Source: Steroidobacteraceae bacterium (lineage in GTDB: Bacteria > Pseudomonadota > Gammaproteobacteria > Steroidobacterales > Steroidobacteraceae). Taken from it: DNA of 64,000 nt. Positions 47,051 through 55,455 of this stretch are shown here, piece after piece (the stretch's first letter is position 1; the number at the start of each line of letters is the position of its first letter). The translations under genes were made by a program, and so were the position numbers. The notes under the pieces were generated by a model, which did no database searches, was not told the DNA's origin, and saw only the letters and a list, made by a program, of their open reading frames with translations. The stretch covers positions 41,028 through 105,027 of the forward strand of contig JABAQN010000004.1 of NCBI GenBank assembly GCA_019187495.1, in the 5' to 3' direction.

Positions 47051-47075
47051 GTAGCATCCGTAGCACATCGTAGCA
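47051..47075. promoter_or_regulatory. Three direct GTAGCA repeats, candidate Phd operator
   Basis: GTAGCA at 47051, 47060 and 47070, about one helical turn apart, starting 11 bp upstream of the Phd ATG on the minus strand. Phd-type antitoxins usually use short inverted sites; three in-phase direct repeats suggest cooperative binding on one DNA face (inference). Confidence 0.45.
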
Positions 47076-47238
47076 AACCAGCGCTGCGATGGTACGGGCG
47101 GTCAGCAACTCGGGAATTCTGTTCGAATCCATTGGCTCACCGAAGATCATTGTTTCCTCGGTTCTGGTGCGTGGGCGGGGGGAAGGCAGCACCAACGGAT
47201 CCGGCTGGCGCCTGTGGTGACCAGGCGCGTGACTGCTG

Positions 47239-47442
47239 TCATGCCGTGAACCAGCGCGGTCGCTGCGGTTCGCCTTGCGAGTGATCGCGCCGCTCGATGA
47301 ACAGAACTCCCAGCTCGAGCTCCGGTTCGGTGATTGTCGAGAGGAACAGGCTCGACGGCGCGACGCTTTCCGCCCGGGCGGTAACGTTCTTGCGGGCCTT
47401 GGCCCTACGGAGCTCGGCCACGACATCGGTCTCCGGGTAGAT
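47239..47442 (-). pseudogene. VapC (PIN) toxin N-terminal remnant
   Basis: The frame reads YPETDVVAELRRAKARKNV, then SVAPSSLFLSTITEPELELGVLFIERRDHSQG, matching the first 60 residues of FitB/VapC-type toxins (normally LLDTNVVSELRKAKA). The start codon is gone, the first catalytic Asp reads as Glu, and the C-terminal half is missing. No antitoxin remnant could be identified upstream. Confidence 0.6.
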
Positions 47443-47512
47443 TCGCCGGAAGCAAGGCGCGGACCAGTTCTGAAATTCCGAACCCGGGTGCCGGCCGATT
47501 TTCCCGATCAGT

Positions 47513-48169
47513 CTAGCCGGATATCTTGCCAACCAAGGGGGGCGCGGGGAGAGCAGGGGATCGAGCTTCGACATCGGCGACTACTCTGCACGCCGCTTCG
47601 ATATTTCCGCGCAGTCGAGCCGTGTCGCCGACGAAGTAGTCGACTGCTTCTTCGGCCCGCCTTCGCAATGGCGCAGAACGCACGAGCCCGTGTCGGGCGA
47701 GGGCGGCGATGTCGTCGCGATCCTGGCTCGTCAATCTGCCGATCTTGCTGACAGCCAGGTCCGTGGGTGTGAGTAACCGGACGTCGAGGATTTCCGGGTC
47801 GAGACCGGGGAGTTCCAACTGCCGGGAATCGCTGTAGGCGTCTTCGTGAATCAGTGCGAGCGTGTCGTTGTACTGCCGGTCGAGATACAACAGCCGGGCA
47901 GCACCGTCCGCGTCGCGATATGCGACATCCAGGTTGTCAGGGAGCGCAATGCGTTTCGAAAATGCAGCGTCGACATCCTGTGATACCCGCTCGCCGGTGT
48001 AGAAATGCAGCGCTGCGCCGCCTGCCACGTACATCTGGATCGGAAGGGCTTTCCTCGGCAATTTCTCGAGCGATGCAGAGATGCGGCCTGCGATCTCGAC
48101 AAATGCGTCGACGAATTCGCGACGTGCGGGAGACTCACGCTGCATGGCGGGTGCGTGCTGGTCGCGCAT
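47513..48169 (-). CDS. Nucleotidyltransferase-fold toxin candidate (DUF6036-like)
   Basis: 218 residues. MYVAGGAALHFYTGERVSQDVDAAF has the GG-x(n)-DxD core of minimal nucleotidyltransferases of the AbiEii/MenT kind. LLTPTDLAVSKIGRLTSQDRDDIAALARHG is the downstream helix with the typical DxxDI motif. It overlaps the 3' end of an HTH gene by 35 bp, the arrangement of AbiE-like toxin-antitoxin or abortive-infection pairs in which the toxin transfers nucleotides to tRNA or protein. A role in defence is an inference. Confidence 0.72.
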   Translation of the reverse strand: MRDQHAPAMQRESPARREFVDAFVEIAGRISASLEKLPRKALPIQMYVAGGAALHFYTGERVSQDVDAAFSKRIALPDNLDVAYRDADGAARLLYLDRQYNDTLALIHEDAYSDSRQLELPGLDPEILDVRLLTPTDLAVSKIGRLTSQDRDDIAALARHGLVRSAPLRRRAEEAVDYFVGDTARLRGNIEAACRVVADVEARSPALPAPPLVGKISG

Positions 48170-48680
48170 ACGCTCTCACGGCGGGCAGGAATCGGCTGGG
48201 TCGCACGGGACTGCGCTCGAGCCATCGAGCGAAAACGGCGGGCTCCGAGGCACCGGGGTGCAGTCGCTCGGCCAACTCCAGCAATGCGGATCGATCGTGA
48301 CCCGGTGCTCCGGCGAGCATCACCGCGAGGCCCGCCATGAAAAAGGGCGGACCCAGTGCAGTCCATTGCTCCGGCTCACACTCGGCCCGGGCGCACAGGT
48401 CCACGAGGCGTTCTTCCAGGTCCCTGTGCAGCTCTGCCGGGAAGTGGCCGTCAGGGCTGAGGCCGGTTGTCTGCCCCGTCTGCACGACCACGCTCGCACC
48501 CACGACCCCCGCGAGTGCGTGCAGAGTCGCAAAGTCGCAGGTCGCGCGCCGGCGCAACCTCGACAGGCTTTCCTTCCGCATGCCGGCGTGGCTCGCCCAG
48601 GCGGAGTCGGTCAATCCCTTGCGGCGTGCCTCGCGGGTGAGCGCAGCCACCAGTTTGGTGAGGGATGTTGACTTAGACAT
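48135..48680 (-). CDS. HTH antitoxin/regulator paired with the nucleotidyltransferase
   Basis: 181 residues from the ATG at 48680 (an ATG at 48689 is also in frame). LTREARRKGLTDSAWASHAGMRKESLSRLRRRATCDFATLHAL is an XRE-like helix-turn-helix at the N-terminus; the C-terminal half has an all-helical segment (LLELAERLHPGASEPAVFARWLERSPVRPSRFLPAVRAYARP) like those of antitoxins beside nucleotidyltransferase toxins. A perfect TTGATC-N4-GATCAA repeat lies upstream. Confidence 0.7.
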   Translation of the reverse strand: MSKSTSLTKLVAALTREARRKGLTDSAWASHAGMRKESLSRLRRRATCDFATLHALAGVVGASVVVQTGQTTGLSPDGHFPAELHRDLEERLVDLCARAECEPEQWTALGPPFFMAGLAVMLAGAPGHDRSALLELAERLHPGASEPAVFARWLERSPVRPSRFLPAVRAYARPARTRHAA

Positions 48681-48700
48681 CAACGGCATAATAGGAGCGA

Positions 48701-48716
48701 TTGATCTTCAGATCAA
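48701..48716. promoter_or_regulatory. Inverted repeat TTGATC-TTCA-GATCAA, candidate operator
   Basis: Perfect 6-bp arms 20 bp upstream of the HTH gene start on the minus strand; likely site of autoregulation. Confidence 0.5.
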
Positions 48717-48802
48717 GCGCAAGGAAGACATGCCGCTGCATGAATCGGGCGGGCAAAGATTCCAGCCGATTTGCAATGCCGTCGCCGGTTTGGCAGTATC
48801 CG

Positions 48803-48824
48803 TAATTAATTCAGAAGTTAATTA
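48803..48824. promoter_or_regulatory. Inverted repeat TAATTAA-N8-TTAATTA, candidate TetR operator
   Basis: Perfect 7-bp arms, 8-bp spacer, 5 bp before the TetR ATG. Strikingly A/T-rich against the G+C-rich surroundings and of typical TetR-operator size, so autorepression of the export operon is likely. Confidence 0.6.
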
Positions 48825-48829
48825 TTTTC

Positions 48830-49549
48830 ATGACAGGAAAAACGAAGACACTGCGTTCAGCTCCGCGCAAGAAAGCCGCCGCCGCAGCACGTGTCGCGCG
48901 CGCGCGGCGAACCGCGCGCCGGCCACGTGGGCGACCGCCCCGCGATGCGGCCGACCTGAGGGCGCGTCTCATGGAGTCGGCGCTGGCCTGCTATGTGCGC
49001 CAGGGCATCCGCGCCACTTCGATCCGCGACATCGCCGCCGAGGCGGGCGTCACTCCGGCGCTGGTGCATTACTACTACGGCGACGCGTCGCAGCTGCTGG
49101 AGCGGGTGATCGCCGAGCGCCTGCTGCCCGTGTTCGACGCGGTCCGCAATTCCATCGCGGTGACGGACGATGCCGACCCCGGAGCGATTGCCGCCGGCTT
49201 CGTCAATGCCGTGTGCGCCGCGGTGGAGAGGCATCCCTGGTGGCCGGCGCTGTGGGTGCGGGAAGTCCTGAGCGAGGGCGGTGCCTTGCGTGACTTCCTG
49301 GTCCTGCGCGTTGCGCCGGACCTGACGCGGTCCCTCGCGGAGCGCTTCGCCGGGGCGCAGGCGCAGGGGAGGCTCAACAGCAAGCTGGATCCGCGCCTCA
49401 TCATGGTCACTCTCGTGGGCCTCACCCTGTTCCCGGCCGCCGGCGCGCCGATCTGGCGGTGCATTTTCGATGCGAGCGACCTGACCATGGACGATGTGCG
49501 CCGGCATGCGCTCGCATTGCTGGCGCGGGGACTCGAGGCTCACACATGA
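48830..49549 (+). CDS. TetR/AcrR-family regulator
   Basis: 239 residues. A basic tail (APRKKAAAAARVARARRTARRPRGRPP) precedes the TetR DNA-binding domain (LMESALACYVRQGIRATSIRDIAAEAGVTPALVHYYYG, HTH with YYYG end) and a C-terminal ligand domain. It is the first gene of an operon with an HlyD-type adaptor and ABC exporter (ATGA overlap), the layout of the CecR-YbhGFSR multidrug/cation export module. It probably represses this operon until an effector binds. Confidence 0.92.
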   Translation: MTGKTKTLRSAPRKKAAAAARVARARRTARRPRGRPPRDAADLRARLMESALACYVRQGIRATSIRDIAAEAGVTPALVHYYYGDASQLLERVIAERLLPVFDAVRNSIAVTDDADPGAIAAGFVNAVCAAVERHPWWPALWVREVLSEGGALRDFLVLRVAPDLTRSLAERFAGAQAQGRLNSKLDPRLIMVTLVGLTLFPAAGAPIWRCIFDASDLTMDDVRRHALALLARGLEAHT

Positions 49550-50499
49550 AGCGGATTGCTCTCCTGTGGCCGCTGCTTGCGACCATGGTCATTGCAGCCT
49601 GCGGGTCTGCCGATCGACCGCGCGCGCTCGGTACGCCGGAATGGGATCGCGTCACGCTGCCTTCGACGGCGGCGGAACGGATCATTGCCATCGAGGTACG
49701 TGAGGGGCAGAAGGTTCGCGCCGGCGATGTGCTGGTGCGGCTCGAGCCGGCCACGCTCGAGGCGCAGCTGGATGCGGCCACCGCGCAGGAGCGGCGGAGT
49801 GTCGAGGCGCTGGCGGAACTGCGTGCGGGGCCTCGCCCCGAGGAGATCGCCCGCGCACGCGCCGCGTTGGCCGCTGTCCGCGCGCAGGCCGCCGATGCCC
49901 GCGCCCAGTTCGAGCGCGCACAGGCGCTGGTCGCACGCCAGCTGGTCTCTTCCGCCGATGTGGACCGGGCGCGGGCCACGTTCGAGGCGGCGGCGGCGCA
50001 GGTGCGCTCGGCCGAGGAGGCGCTGCTCGAACTGCAACGCGGTACCCGCGCCGAACAGATCGCGCAGGGCGAGGCGGCTTCAAAGGCCGCGGAGGCCGAG
50101 GTGGCCGCGCAACGCGTGCTGCTCGACAAGCTGGTACTCACGGCGCCGCGCGATGGCGTGGTGGACAGCCTGCCCTACAAGCTCGGTGACCAGCCGCCGA
50201 TCGGGGCGCCGCTCGCGGTGCTGCTCACGGGCACGGCGCCCCATGCGCGCGTGTACATTCCGCAGGCCTTGCGCGCACGCATCCAGGTGGGCGACGCGGC
50301 GACCGTTCGGGTGGAAGGCGACGAGAAGGAGTGGGCGGGCACGGTGCGCATGGTCCGCAGCGACCCGGTGTTCACGCCGTACTACGCTTTGACCGGCCAG
50401 GACGCGGCACGCCTGAGCTACCTCGCGGAGATACAACTCGGGACCGACGCGGCGAACCTGCCCGCCGGATTGCCCCTGACGGTGCGCTTCGGACCATGA
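49546..50499 (+). CDS. HlyD-family periplasmic adaptor lipoprotein
   Basis: 317 residues. The signal peptide ends in lipobox IAAC (Cys19). EVREGQKVRAGDVLVRLEPATLEAQLDAA is the first biotinyl-lipoyl half, followed by a long helical hairpin (EEIARARAALAAVRAQAADARAQFERAQALVARQLVSSADVDRARATFEAA) and the second half LTAPRDGVVDSLPYKLGDQPPIGAPLAVLLTG. It bridges the inner-membrane ABC exporter to an outer-membrane channel, which is not encoded nearby. ATGA overlaps with TetR and the ATPase. Confidence 0.9.
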   Translation: MKRIALLWPLLATMVIAACGSADRPRALGTPEWDRVTLPSTAAERIIAIEVREGQKVRAGDVLVRLEPATLEAQLDAATAQERRSVEALAELRAGPRPEEIARARAALAAVRAQAADARAQFERAQALVARQLVSSADVDRARATFEAAAAQVRSAEEALLELQRGTRAEQIAQGEAASKAAEAEVAAQRVLLDKLVLTAPRDGVVDSLPYKLGDQPPIGAPLAVLLTGTAPHARVYIPQALRARIQVGDAATVRVEGDEKEWAGTVRMVRSDPVFTPYYALTGQDAARLSYLAEIQLGTDAANLPAGLPLTVRFGP

Positions 50500-51437
50500 A
50501 CGTCATTCGTGCGCGCGGACTCACGAAGCGGTTCGGCGCGCTGACCGCGGTGGACCAGGTGGATCTCGATGTGCCGCGCGCTACCGTCTATGGCTTTCTC
50601 GGCCCGAATGGCTCGGGAAAATCCACGACTATCCGCATGCTCTGCGGCCTCCTGACGCCGAGCGCCGGCGCGATCGAGGTACTCGGGCTCGAGATTCCGG
50701 GGCAGGCCGAGGCGCTGCGCTTGCGCATCGGCTACATGACGCAGAAGTTCTCGCTGTTCGACGATCTCTCCGTGCGCGAGAACCTCGAGTTCCTTGCGGC
50801 CGTGCTCGGTGTGCCGCGATCCGCCGCCCCGCAACGCATCCGGGAATTGCTGCTGCAGTTCAACCTGGCAGATCGCGAGCGTCAGATGGCCGGCACGCTG
50901 AGCGGCGGGCAGAAGCAGCGCCTCGCGCTCGCCGGGGCGGTGATCCATCGGCCCGAACTGCTGTTCCTGGATGAACCGACGAGTGCGGTGGATCCCGAGT
51001 CGCGCCGCGACTTCTGGGAGAAGCTCTTTGATCTCGCGGATGTCGGCACGACGCTGCTGGTTTCGACGCACTACATGGACGAAGCCGAGCGCTGCCATCG
51101 CCTCGCGATCCTGGACCAGGGTCGCCTCGTGGCCGATGGCACGCCCGCGGAGCTCACCGGTGCGCTCGCCGGACGCAGCCTCATCGTCCACGCCGCGGCG
51201 CCGCGGCGCGCGCAGCAGGCGCTTTCGGCCGTGCCCGGCGTGCTCAGCGTGGCGCAGATCGGCAATGTGCTGCGCGTGCTGACCGCTGGCGCAGGCACCA
51301 GCATCGGACAACTGCACGATATCCTGCGCGCGGCCGGAGTCGAGGCGCGGATCGAGGCGGGAACACCCAATCTCGAAGATGTATTCGTGTCCGCCACGGG
51401 TCGGCGCGCGCAGCCGCGCGAAGCGGCGGCGGCATGA
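50496..51437 (+). CDS. ABC exporter ATPase subunit
   Basis: 313 residues. Walker A GPNGSGKSTT, Q-loop MTQKFSLFDDLSV, signature LSGGQKQRLALAGA, Walker B LLFLDEPTSAVDPESRRDFWE, H-loop VSTHYMDEAERC. A C-terminal extension typical of YbhF/DrrA-like multidrug ATPases ends with a PNLEDVFVSATG segment. It drives the permease encoded next. Confidence 0.95.
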   Translation: MNVIRARGLTKRFGALTAVDQVDLDVPRATVYGFLGPNGSGKSTTIRMLCGLLTPSAGAIEVLGLEIPGQAEALRLRIGYMTQKFSLFDDLSVRENLEFLAAVLGVPRSAAPQRIRELLLQFNLADRERQMAGTLSGGQKQRLALAGAVIHRPELLFLDEPTSAVDPESRRDFWEKLFDLADVGTTLLVSTHYMDEAERCHRLAILDQGRLVADGTPAELTGALAGRSLIVHAAAPRRAQQALSAVPGVLSVAQIGNVLRVLTAGAGTSIGQLHDILRAAGVEARIEAGTPNLEDVFVSATGRRAQPREAAAA

Positions 51438-52534
51438 GCGGGCGGCGCCTGTGGGCCGTGATGCTGAAGGAACTGCGACAGCTGAGCCGCGACCGGATCA
51501 CGATCGCGATGATCCTCGGTGTTCCGGTGATGCAGCTGATCCTGTTCGGCTATGCCATCAATCTCAATCCGCGTGGCCTGCAGGCGGGAATCGCCGACGC
51601 GGCGAACACGCAGGCGTCACGCGCCGTGGTGATGGACATGGTGGCCACCGGCATCATCGCGCCAAGGCTGTCCGTCGCGACGCCGCAGGAACTCACCGCT
51701 GCCCTGCGGCGCGGGGAGATCAGCGTCGGCGTGGTGATACCGCCTGATTTCGAAGCGCGCCGCTTCGATGGCCGCGAAGCCGTCCAGGTGATGGTGGATG
51801 GCAGCGATACCGTCGTGCAGGCTGCGGCCCGGCAGCTGGCGCAGATGCCACTCGATTCGGAGGTCTCGCGTGTGCGCAGCGCGGCCGATGCATCGGCACC
51901 GATCAGTGTGGTCAGCTTCTTCAACCCGCAGCGGCGTTCGCCCGTCAACATCGTGCCCGGCCTGATCGGCGTCATCCTCACGATGACGATGGTGCTGTTC
52001 ACGGGCGTCGCCATCGTGCGCGAGCGGGAGCGGGGCAACATGGAGCTCTTGATCGCAACGCCGGTGAGCCGCACCGAGTTGATGGTCGGCAAGGTGTCCC
52101 CCTATGTGGGGATCGGACTGCTGCAGACCACGGTGGTGCTCGCCCTCGGGACCTGGCTGTTCGGAGTACCGATCGCGGGAACGCTCATCGATGTCTTCGC
52201 CGCCGCGATGCTGCTCATCGTCGCGAATCTCGCCCTGGGCCTCGTCATTTCGACCCGGGCGGGAACACAGTTCCAGGCCATGCAGATCGCGTTTTTCGTG
52301 TTCCTGCCTTCGATACTGCTTTCCGGTTTCATGTTCCCGTTCGCCGGCATGCCCGCCGCCGCGCAGTGGCTGGCCGAACTTCTGCCGCTGACGCACTTCC
52401 TGCGCCTGATTCGCGGGATCATGCTGCGCGGCGCCGCGCTTGCCGAACTGTGGCAGGAGGCTGTGGCACTGCTGGCCTTCGCCGCAGTCATGATGACGCT
52501 GGCGATCCGGCGTTTCCGCAAGCGGCTGGATTGA
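51434..52534 (+). CDS. ABC-2 type permease subunit
   Basis: 366 residues. The first membrane helix (ITIAMILGVPVMQLILFGYAINL) is followed by a large periplasmic domain (residues about 40-165) and a C-terminal cluster of five helices, with RERERGNMELLIATPVSRTELMVGKV, the ABC2_membrane signature, between them. Like YbhR/YbhS, but only one permease gene is present, so a homodimer is implied. Confidence 0.93.
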   Translation: MSGRRLWAVMLKELRQLSRDRITIAMILGVPVMQLILFGYAINLNPRGLQAGIADAANTQASRAVVMDMVATGIIAPRLSVATPQELTAALRRGEISVGVVIPPDFEARRFDGREAVQVMVDGSDTVVQAAARQLAQMPLDSEVSRVRSAADASAPISVVSFFNPQRRSPVNIVPGLIGVILTMTMVLFTGVAIVRERERGNMELLIATPVSRTELMVGKVSPYVGIGLLQTTVVLALGTWLFGVPIAGTLIDVFAAAMLLIVANLALGLVISTRAGTQFQAMQIAFFVFLPSILLSGFMFPFAGMPAAAQWLAELLPLTHFLRLIRGIMLRGAALAELWQEAVALLAFAAVMMTLAIRRFRKRLD

Positions 52535-52582
52535 GGCGGGCGGTGCGAATGCACGTGCGGCAACCTGCGGCGAGGAGAGACC

Positions 52583-53014
52583 ATGGCAACGATTTCCCAT
52601 GCACCGGTGAACGTGAAGTGGCTCGGCGAGTCGCGATTCGAAGCGGGCCGCGAAGGGGGCCCGCAAGCGCAGATCGACGGCGACGGGCGCGTGGCGCCGA
52701 GCCCCTTCGATGCGCTGCTCGCCGCCATTGCGACCTGCTCGTCCGTGGACATCGTCACGATCCTCGGCAAGCAGCGCACGCCTGCGCAGGCGCTTTCGGT
52801 GCGGGTCGACGCCACGCGCGCGGCGGGCGCGCCGCGCCGCCTGGTCGGCGCCGTACTGCATTTCACTGTCCACGCGCGGGGTGCGACCCGGGCCGCGGTT
52901 GAACGCGCGGTGGACCTCTCGGTCACGAAGTATTGCAGCGTGCGTTCTTCGCTCGCCGGTGATGTGCCGGTGACGTGGACGATCGAGTTGAACGATGGAA
53001 GGGTTGATGCATAG
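52583..53014 (+). CDS. OsmC-family peroxiredoxin-like protein
   Basis: 143 residues. Two conserved cysteines lie in the right places: one in AAIATCSSVDIV and one in VTKYCSVRSSL. OsmC/Ohr proteins reduce organic hydroperoxides using this Cys pair. It sits 48 bp after the ABC permease with a GGCGAGGAGAG ribosome site, so it may be part of the detoxification operon, followed 2 bp later by the FAD monooxygenase. Confidence 0.87.
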   Translation: MATISHAPVNVKWLGESRFEAGREGGPQAQIDGDGRVAPSPFDALLAAIATCSSVDIVTILGKQRTPAQALSVRVDATRAAGAPRRLVGAVLHFTVHARGATRAAVERAVDLSVTKYCSVRSSLAGDVPVTWTIELNDGRVDA

Positions 53015-53016
53015 CC

Positions 53017-54600
53017 ATGGCACGGAGTGCCGTCATGCACTCCTTTGACGCGCTGATCGTCGGCGCCGGCCCGACCGGCCTGATGCTCGCGAACCAGCTC
53101 GCCCGGCGCGGCATCCGCGCGACGATCATCGATCGCCACGCCGGCCCCGCCGAACAGACGCGCGCGATCGGCGTGCATGCCCGCACGCTCGAGATCTACG
53201 CGAAGCTCGGTGTGGACGCGCGCGCACTCGAGCTCGGCGAGATCATGCAGGCCGGCAACATCTGGGCCGGAGGGCGCCCGAAAGTACGCATTCCGCTCGG
53301 TGCCATGGGCGAAGGCATCAGCCCGTTTCCTTTCGTGCTCATGCTCGGCCAGGATGACAACGAACGCCTCCTGGGAGAAAAGCTGCGGGCGTCCGGCGTC
53401 ACGATCCAGTGGCACACCGAGCTCGTCTCGCTCGAACAGAAAGCCGATCATGTCGAAGTGAGTCTCCGGGGTCCCGACGGCGCCATCCGCGTCGTCGCCG
53501 CGCGCTACGTGGCCGGTTGCGATGGCGGGCGCAGCGCCGTCCGCGATCTCAACGGCATCGGATTTCCGGGCGCGCCGTACGAGCACGTGTTCTTCGTCGC
53601 CGACACGGAAGCCGCCGGCACGATGGTGGCAGGCGAAATGAACATCTACATGTGGCGCGACGGCTTTCACCTGTACTTCCCGATGCGCGGCAAAGATCGC
53701 TGGCGCGTGATCGGCATCCTCCCGGAGGCGCTGCGCGCGAAAGAGGGCGTGGTGTTCGACGATGTCGTGCCGCACCTGCGTGGCGAAGGCGGTGGCTACA
53801 TCGAGTTCAGGTCCTGCGCCTGGTTCTCGACGTATCGCATCCATCATCGGGTCACGGAACGCTTTCGCGACCGCCGCTGCTTCCTGCTCGGTGATGCCGC
53901 GCATGTCCACAGTCCGGTAGGGGCGCAGGGCATGAACACGGGCTTGCAGGATGCCTACAACCTCGCGTGGAAGCTTGCGCTGGTCGTTTCCGGCCGGGCA
54001 GGCGATGCGCTGCTCGACAGCTACGAGGCCGAGCGGCTGCCCGTCGCGCAGCGCCTGCTCGAAACGACCGACCGGGCATTCCGGCTGGTCGTGTCGAAGA
54101 ACTGGCTCGGAAGTCTCTTTCGGACGCGGGTGCTGCCGAATGTCGCGGCATTCGCCATGTCGCGCGAACCCGTGCGCCGCGCCGCGTTTCGCGCGCTGTC
54201 GCAGACGGACATCGCCTACCATCGCAGTCCGCTGTCGCAGGCGCTCGGCCGTTTGCCCAAAGGCGCGCCGCAACCCGGCGATCGATTCCCCTGGATGCAC
54301 CTGCGATTTCGGCCGGACGGTCCGCGCGAGGACCTGTTCCAGCGCCTCGATGACACGCGCTTCAATCTCCTCGTTTTCGGACAGAGCGTGTCTGCGGCGG
54401 AAATCAACGTGCCGGACGATCTGCTGTCCGTGCACGCGATTGCGCATGAAAGCGGCAACGCGGCCGAACTCGCACGCGTGTCGATCGAGGCGCCGACGTT
54501 CTATCTGTTGCGTCCCGATGGCCACGTGGGGCTTGCCGGAACCGGGCTACGGCTGATCACCGTGAGGCGCTGGCTTGAGTCCGCACATTTATCCCTCTGA
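53017..54600 (+). CDS. FAD-dependent aromatic-type monooxygenase (PheA/TfdB-like)
   Basis: 527 residues. FAD Rossmann motif DALIVGAGPTGLMLANQLARRG; DG motif GCDGGRSAVRDLNGIGF; second FAD motif LLGDAAHVHSPVGAQGMNTGLQDAYNLAWKLA. The C-terminal thioredoxin-like domain (SIEAPTFYLLRPDGHVGLAG) is typical of phenol/resorcinol-type class A flavin monooxygenases. It hydroxylates an aromatic or polyketide-like substrate with NAD(P)H. The second ATG (residue 7) is a reasonable alternative start. It lies 2 bp after the OsmC gene. Confidence 0.88.
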   Translation: MARSAVMHSFDALIVGAGPTGLMLANQLARRGIRATIIDRHAGPAEQTRAIGVHARTLEIYAKLGVDARALELGEIMQAGNIWAGGRPKVRIPLGAMGEGISPFPFVLMLGQDDNERLLGEKLRASGVTIQWHTELVSLEQKADHVEVSLRGPDGAIRVVAARYVAGCDGGRSAVRDLNGIGFPGAPYEHVFFVADTEAAGTMVAGEMNIYMWRDGFHLYFPMRGKDRWRVIGILPEALRAKEGVVFDDVVPHLRGEGGGYIEFRSCAWFSTYRIHHRVTERFRDRRCFLLGDAAHVHSPVGAQGMNTGLQDAYNLAWKLALVVSGRAGDALLDSYEAERLPVAQRLLETTDRAFRLVVSKNWLGSLFRTRVLPNVAAFAMSREPVRRAAFRALSQTDIAYHRSPLSQALGRLPKGAPQPGDRFPWMHLRFRPDGPREDLFQRLDDTRFNLLVFGQSVSAAEINVPDDLLSVHAIAHESGNAAELARVSIEAPTFYLLRPDGHVGLAGTGLRLITVRRWLESAHLSL

Positions 54601-54610
54601 TTTCAATGGG

Positions 54611-54657
54611 TTGACCATGGCTAGCAGAAAGCGTATAAGCGTCCAGGTGCTTATGCG
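54611..54657 (+). promoter_or_regulatory. Sigma70-like promoter with overlapping inverted repeat
   Basis: TTGACC (54611-54616), 17-bp spacer, TATAAG (54634-54639). The -10 box lies in the left arm of CGTATAAGC-N8-GCTTATGCG (54632-54640 and 54649-54657, 8 of 9 bases paired). Antitoxin binding would cover the -10 element, matching toxin-antitoxin autorepression. Confidence 0.6.
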
Positions 54658-54669
54658 TACAGGTGTGGA

Positions 54670-54933
54670 ATGGATGATCCAGACAGCGTTCGGTGGACGA
54701 TTACCGTCCCCAAGGAGACAGATGTCGCCTTGCGCACTTTCCTTGCGCAGACCGGATTGAGGAAGGGCCACCTTTCGGAGTTTGTTGCGGATGCCGTGCG
54801 TTGGCGTCTCTTCGATCTCAATGTGTCATCGGCGCGCGCCGGGAATGAAAGTGCGCAGACGAACGATATCGAGGACGCGATCGAGGCGGCGCTGGCGGAG
54901 GTACGAGCGGAGCGCTTCCGAAAGCCTCTCTGA
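54670..54933 (+). CDS. RHH-type antitoxin
   Basis: 87 residues. VRWTITVPKETDVALRTFLAQTGLRKGHLSEFVADAVRWRLFDL is a ribbon-helix-helix DNA-binding domain; the acidic C-terminus (NDIEDAIEAALAEVRAERF) would bind the toxin. Its stop overlaps the PIN toxin ATG (TGATG). This pair lies outside the tRNA-Ser island as judged by its repeats. Confidence 0.8.
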   Translation: MDDPDSVRWTITVPKETDVALRTFLAQTGLRKGHLSEFVADAVRWRLFDLNVSSARAGNESAQTNDIEDAIEAALAEVRAERFRKPL

Positions 54934-55346
54934 TGCGTGTCGTACTCGATACGAACATCCTGCTCAGCTCACTGATCAACCCGCATGGTCTTCCCGCACA
55001 TCTGATCGATGCATGGCGCGCGGGCCGGTTCGAGCTCGTCTCTTCACGTGATCAACTTCTCGAACTCGGCGCAGTGGCGCGGCGGCCGACCTTGCGCGAG
55101 TACATCGTTCCGTCGCGCGTCGGACGCTTCATCAATGACCTTCGCCACTTTGCGGAAGTGCTCGGCCGCCTGCCACTCGTGGATCGCAGTGCCGACCCCG
55201 GCGACAATTTCCTCCTGGCAATGGCCGAGGCGGGTAACGCCGACTATCTCGTCACGGGAGACAAACGTCATGTGCTCGTCCTCGAAATGCATGGTCGAAC
55301 TCGCATCGTGACGCCGCGCCAACTGCTCTCGGCATTGGGCCCGTAG
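54933..55346 (+). CDS. PIN-domain toxin (COG1569 family)
   Basis: 137 residues. MRVVLDTNILLSSLI (first Asp), LVSSRDQLLELGAVARRP (acidic Glu), VDRSADPGDNFLLAMAEAGNADYLVTGDKRHVL (Asp-x-x-Asp/Asn and the GDKRH end) complete the PIN nuclease site. Same broad family as the 43902 toxin but clearly divergent and with antitoxin-first order. Confidence 0.87.
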   Translation: MRVVLDTNILLSSLINPHGLPAHLIDAWRAGRFELVSSRDQLLELGAVARRPTLREYIVPSRVGRFINDLRHFAEVLGRLPLVDRSADPGDNFLLAMAEAGNADYLVTGDKRHVLVLEMHGRTRIVTPRQLLSALGP

Positions 55347-55455
55347 CGTTCGATCGATCCGCGAACCGGGGTCATTCGACGGTGCGTGTGTGCCGCGGCT
55401 GCGGCGGTTCGCCAGGCGCGAGTGCAGGCCGGCACCGCACCAGAAGCGCCCCGCG

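Noticed and set aside
47115..47135. Third tRNA-like attachment copy (GTTCGAATCC)
   Set aside because: Only about 10 bp match the T-loop; none of the flanking repeat is present.
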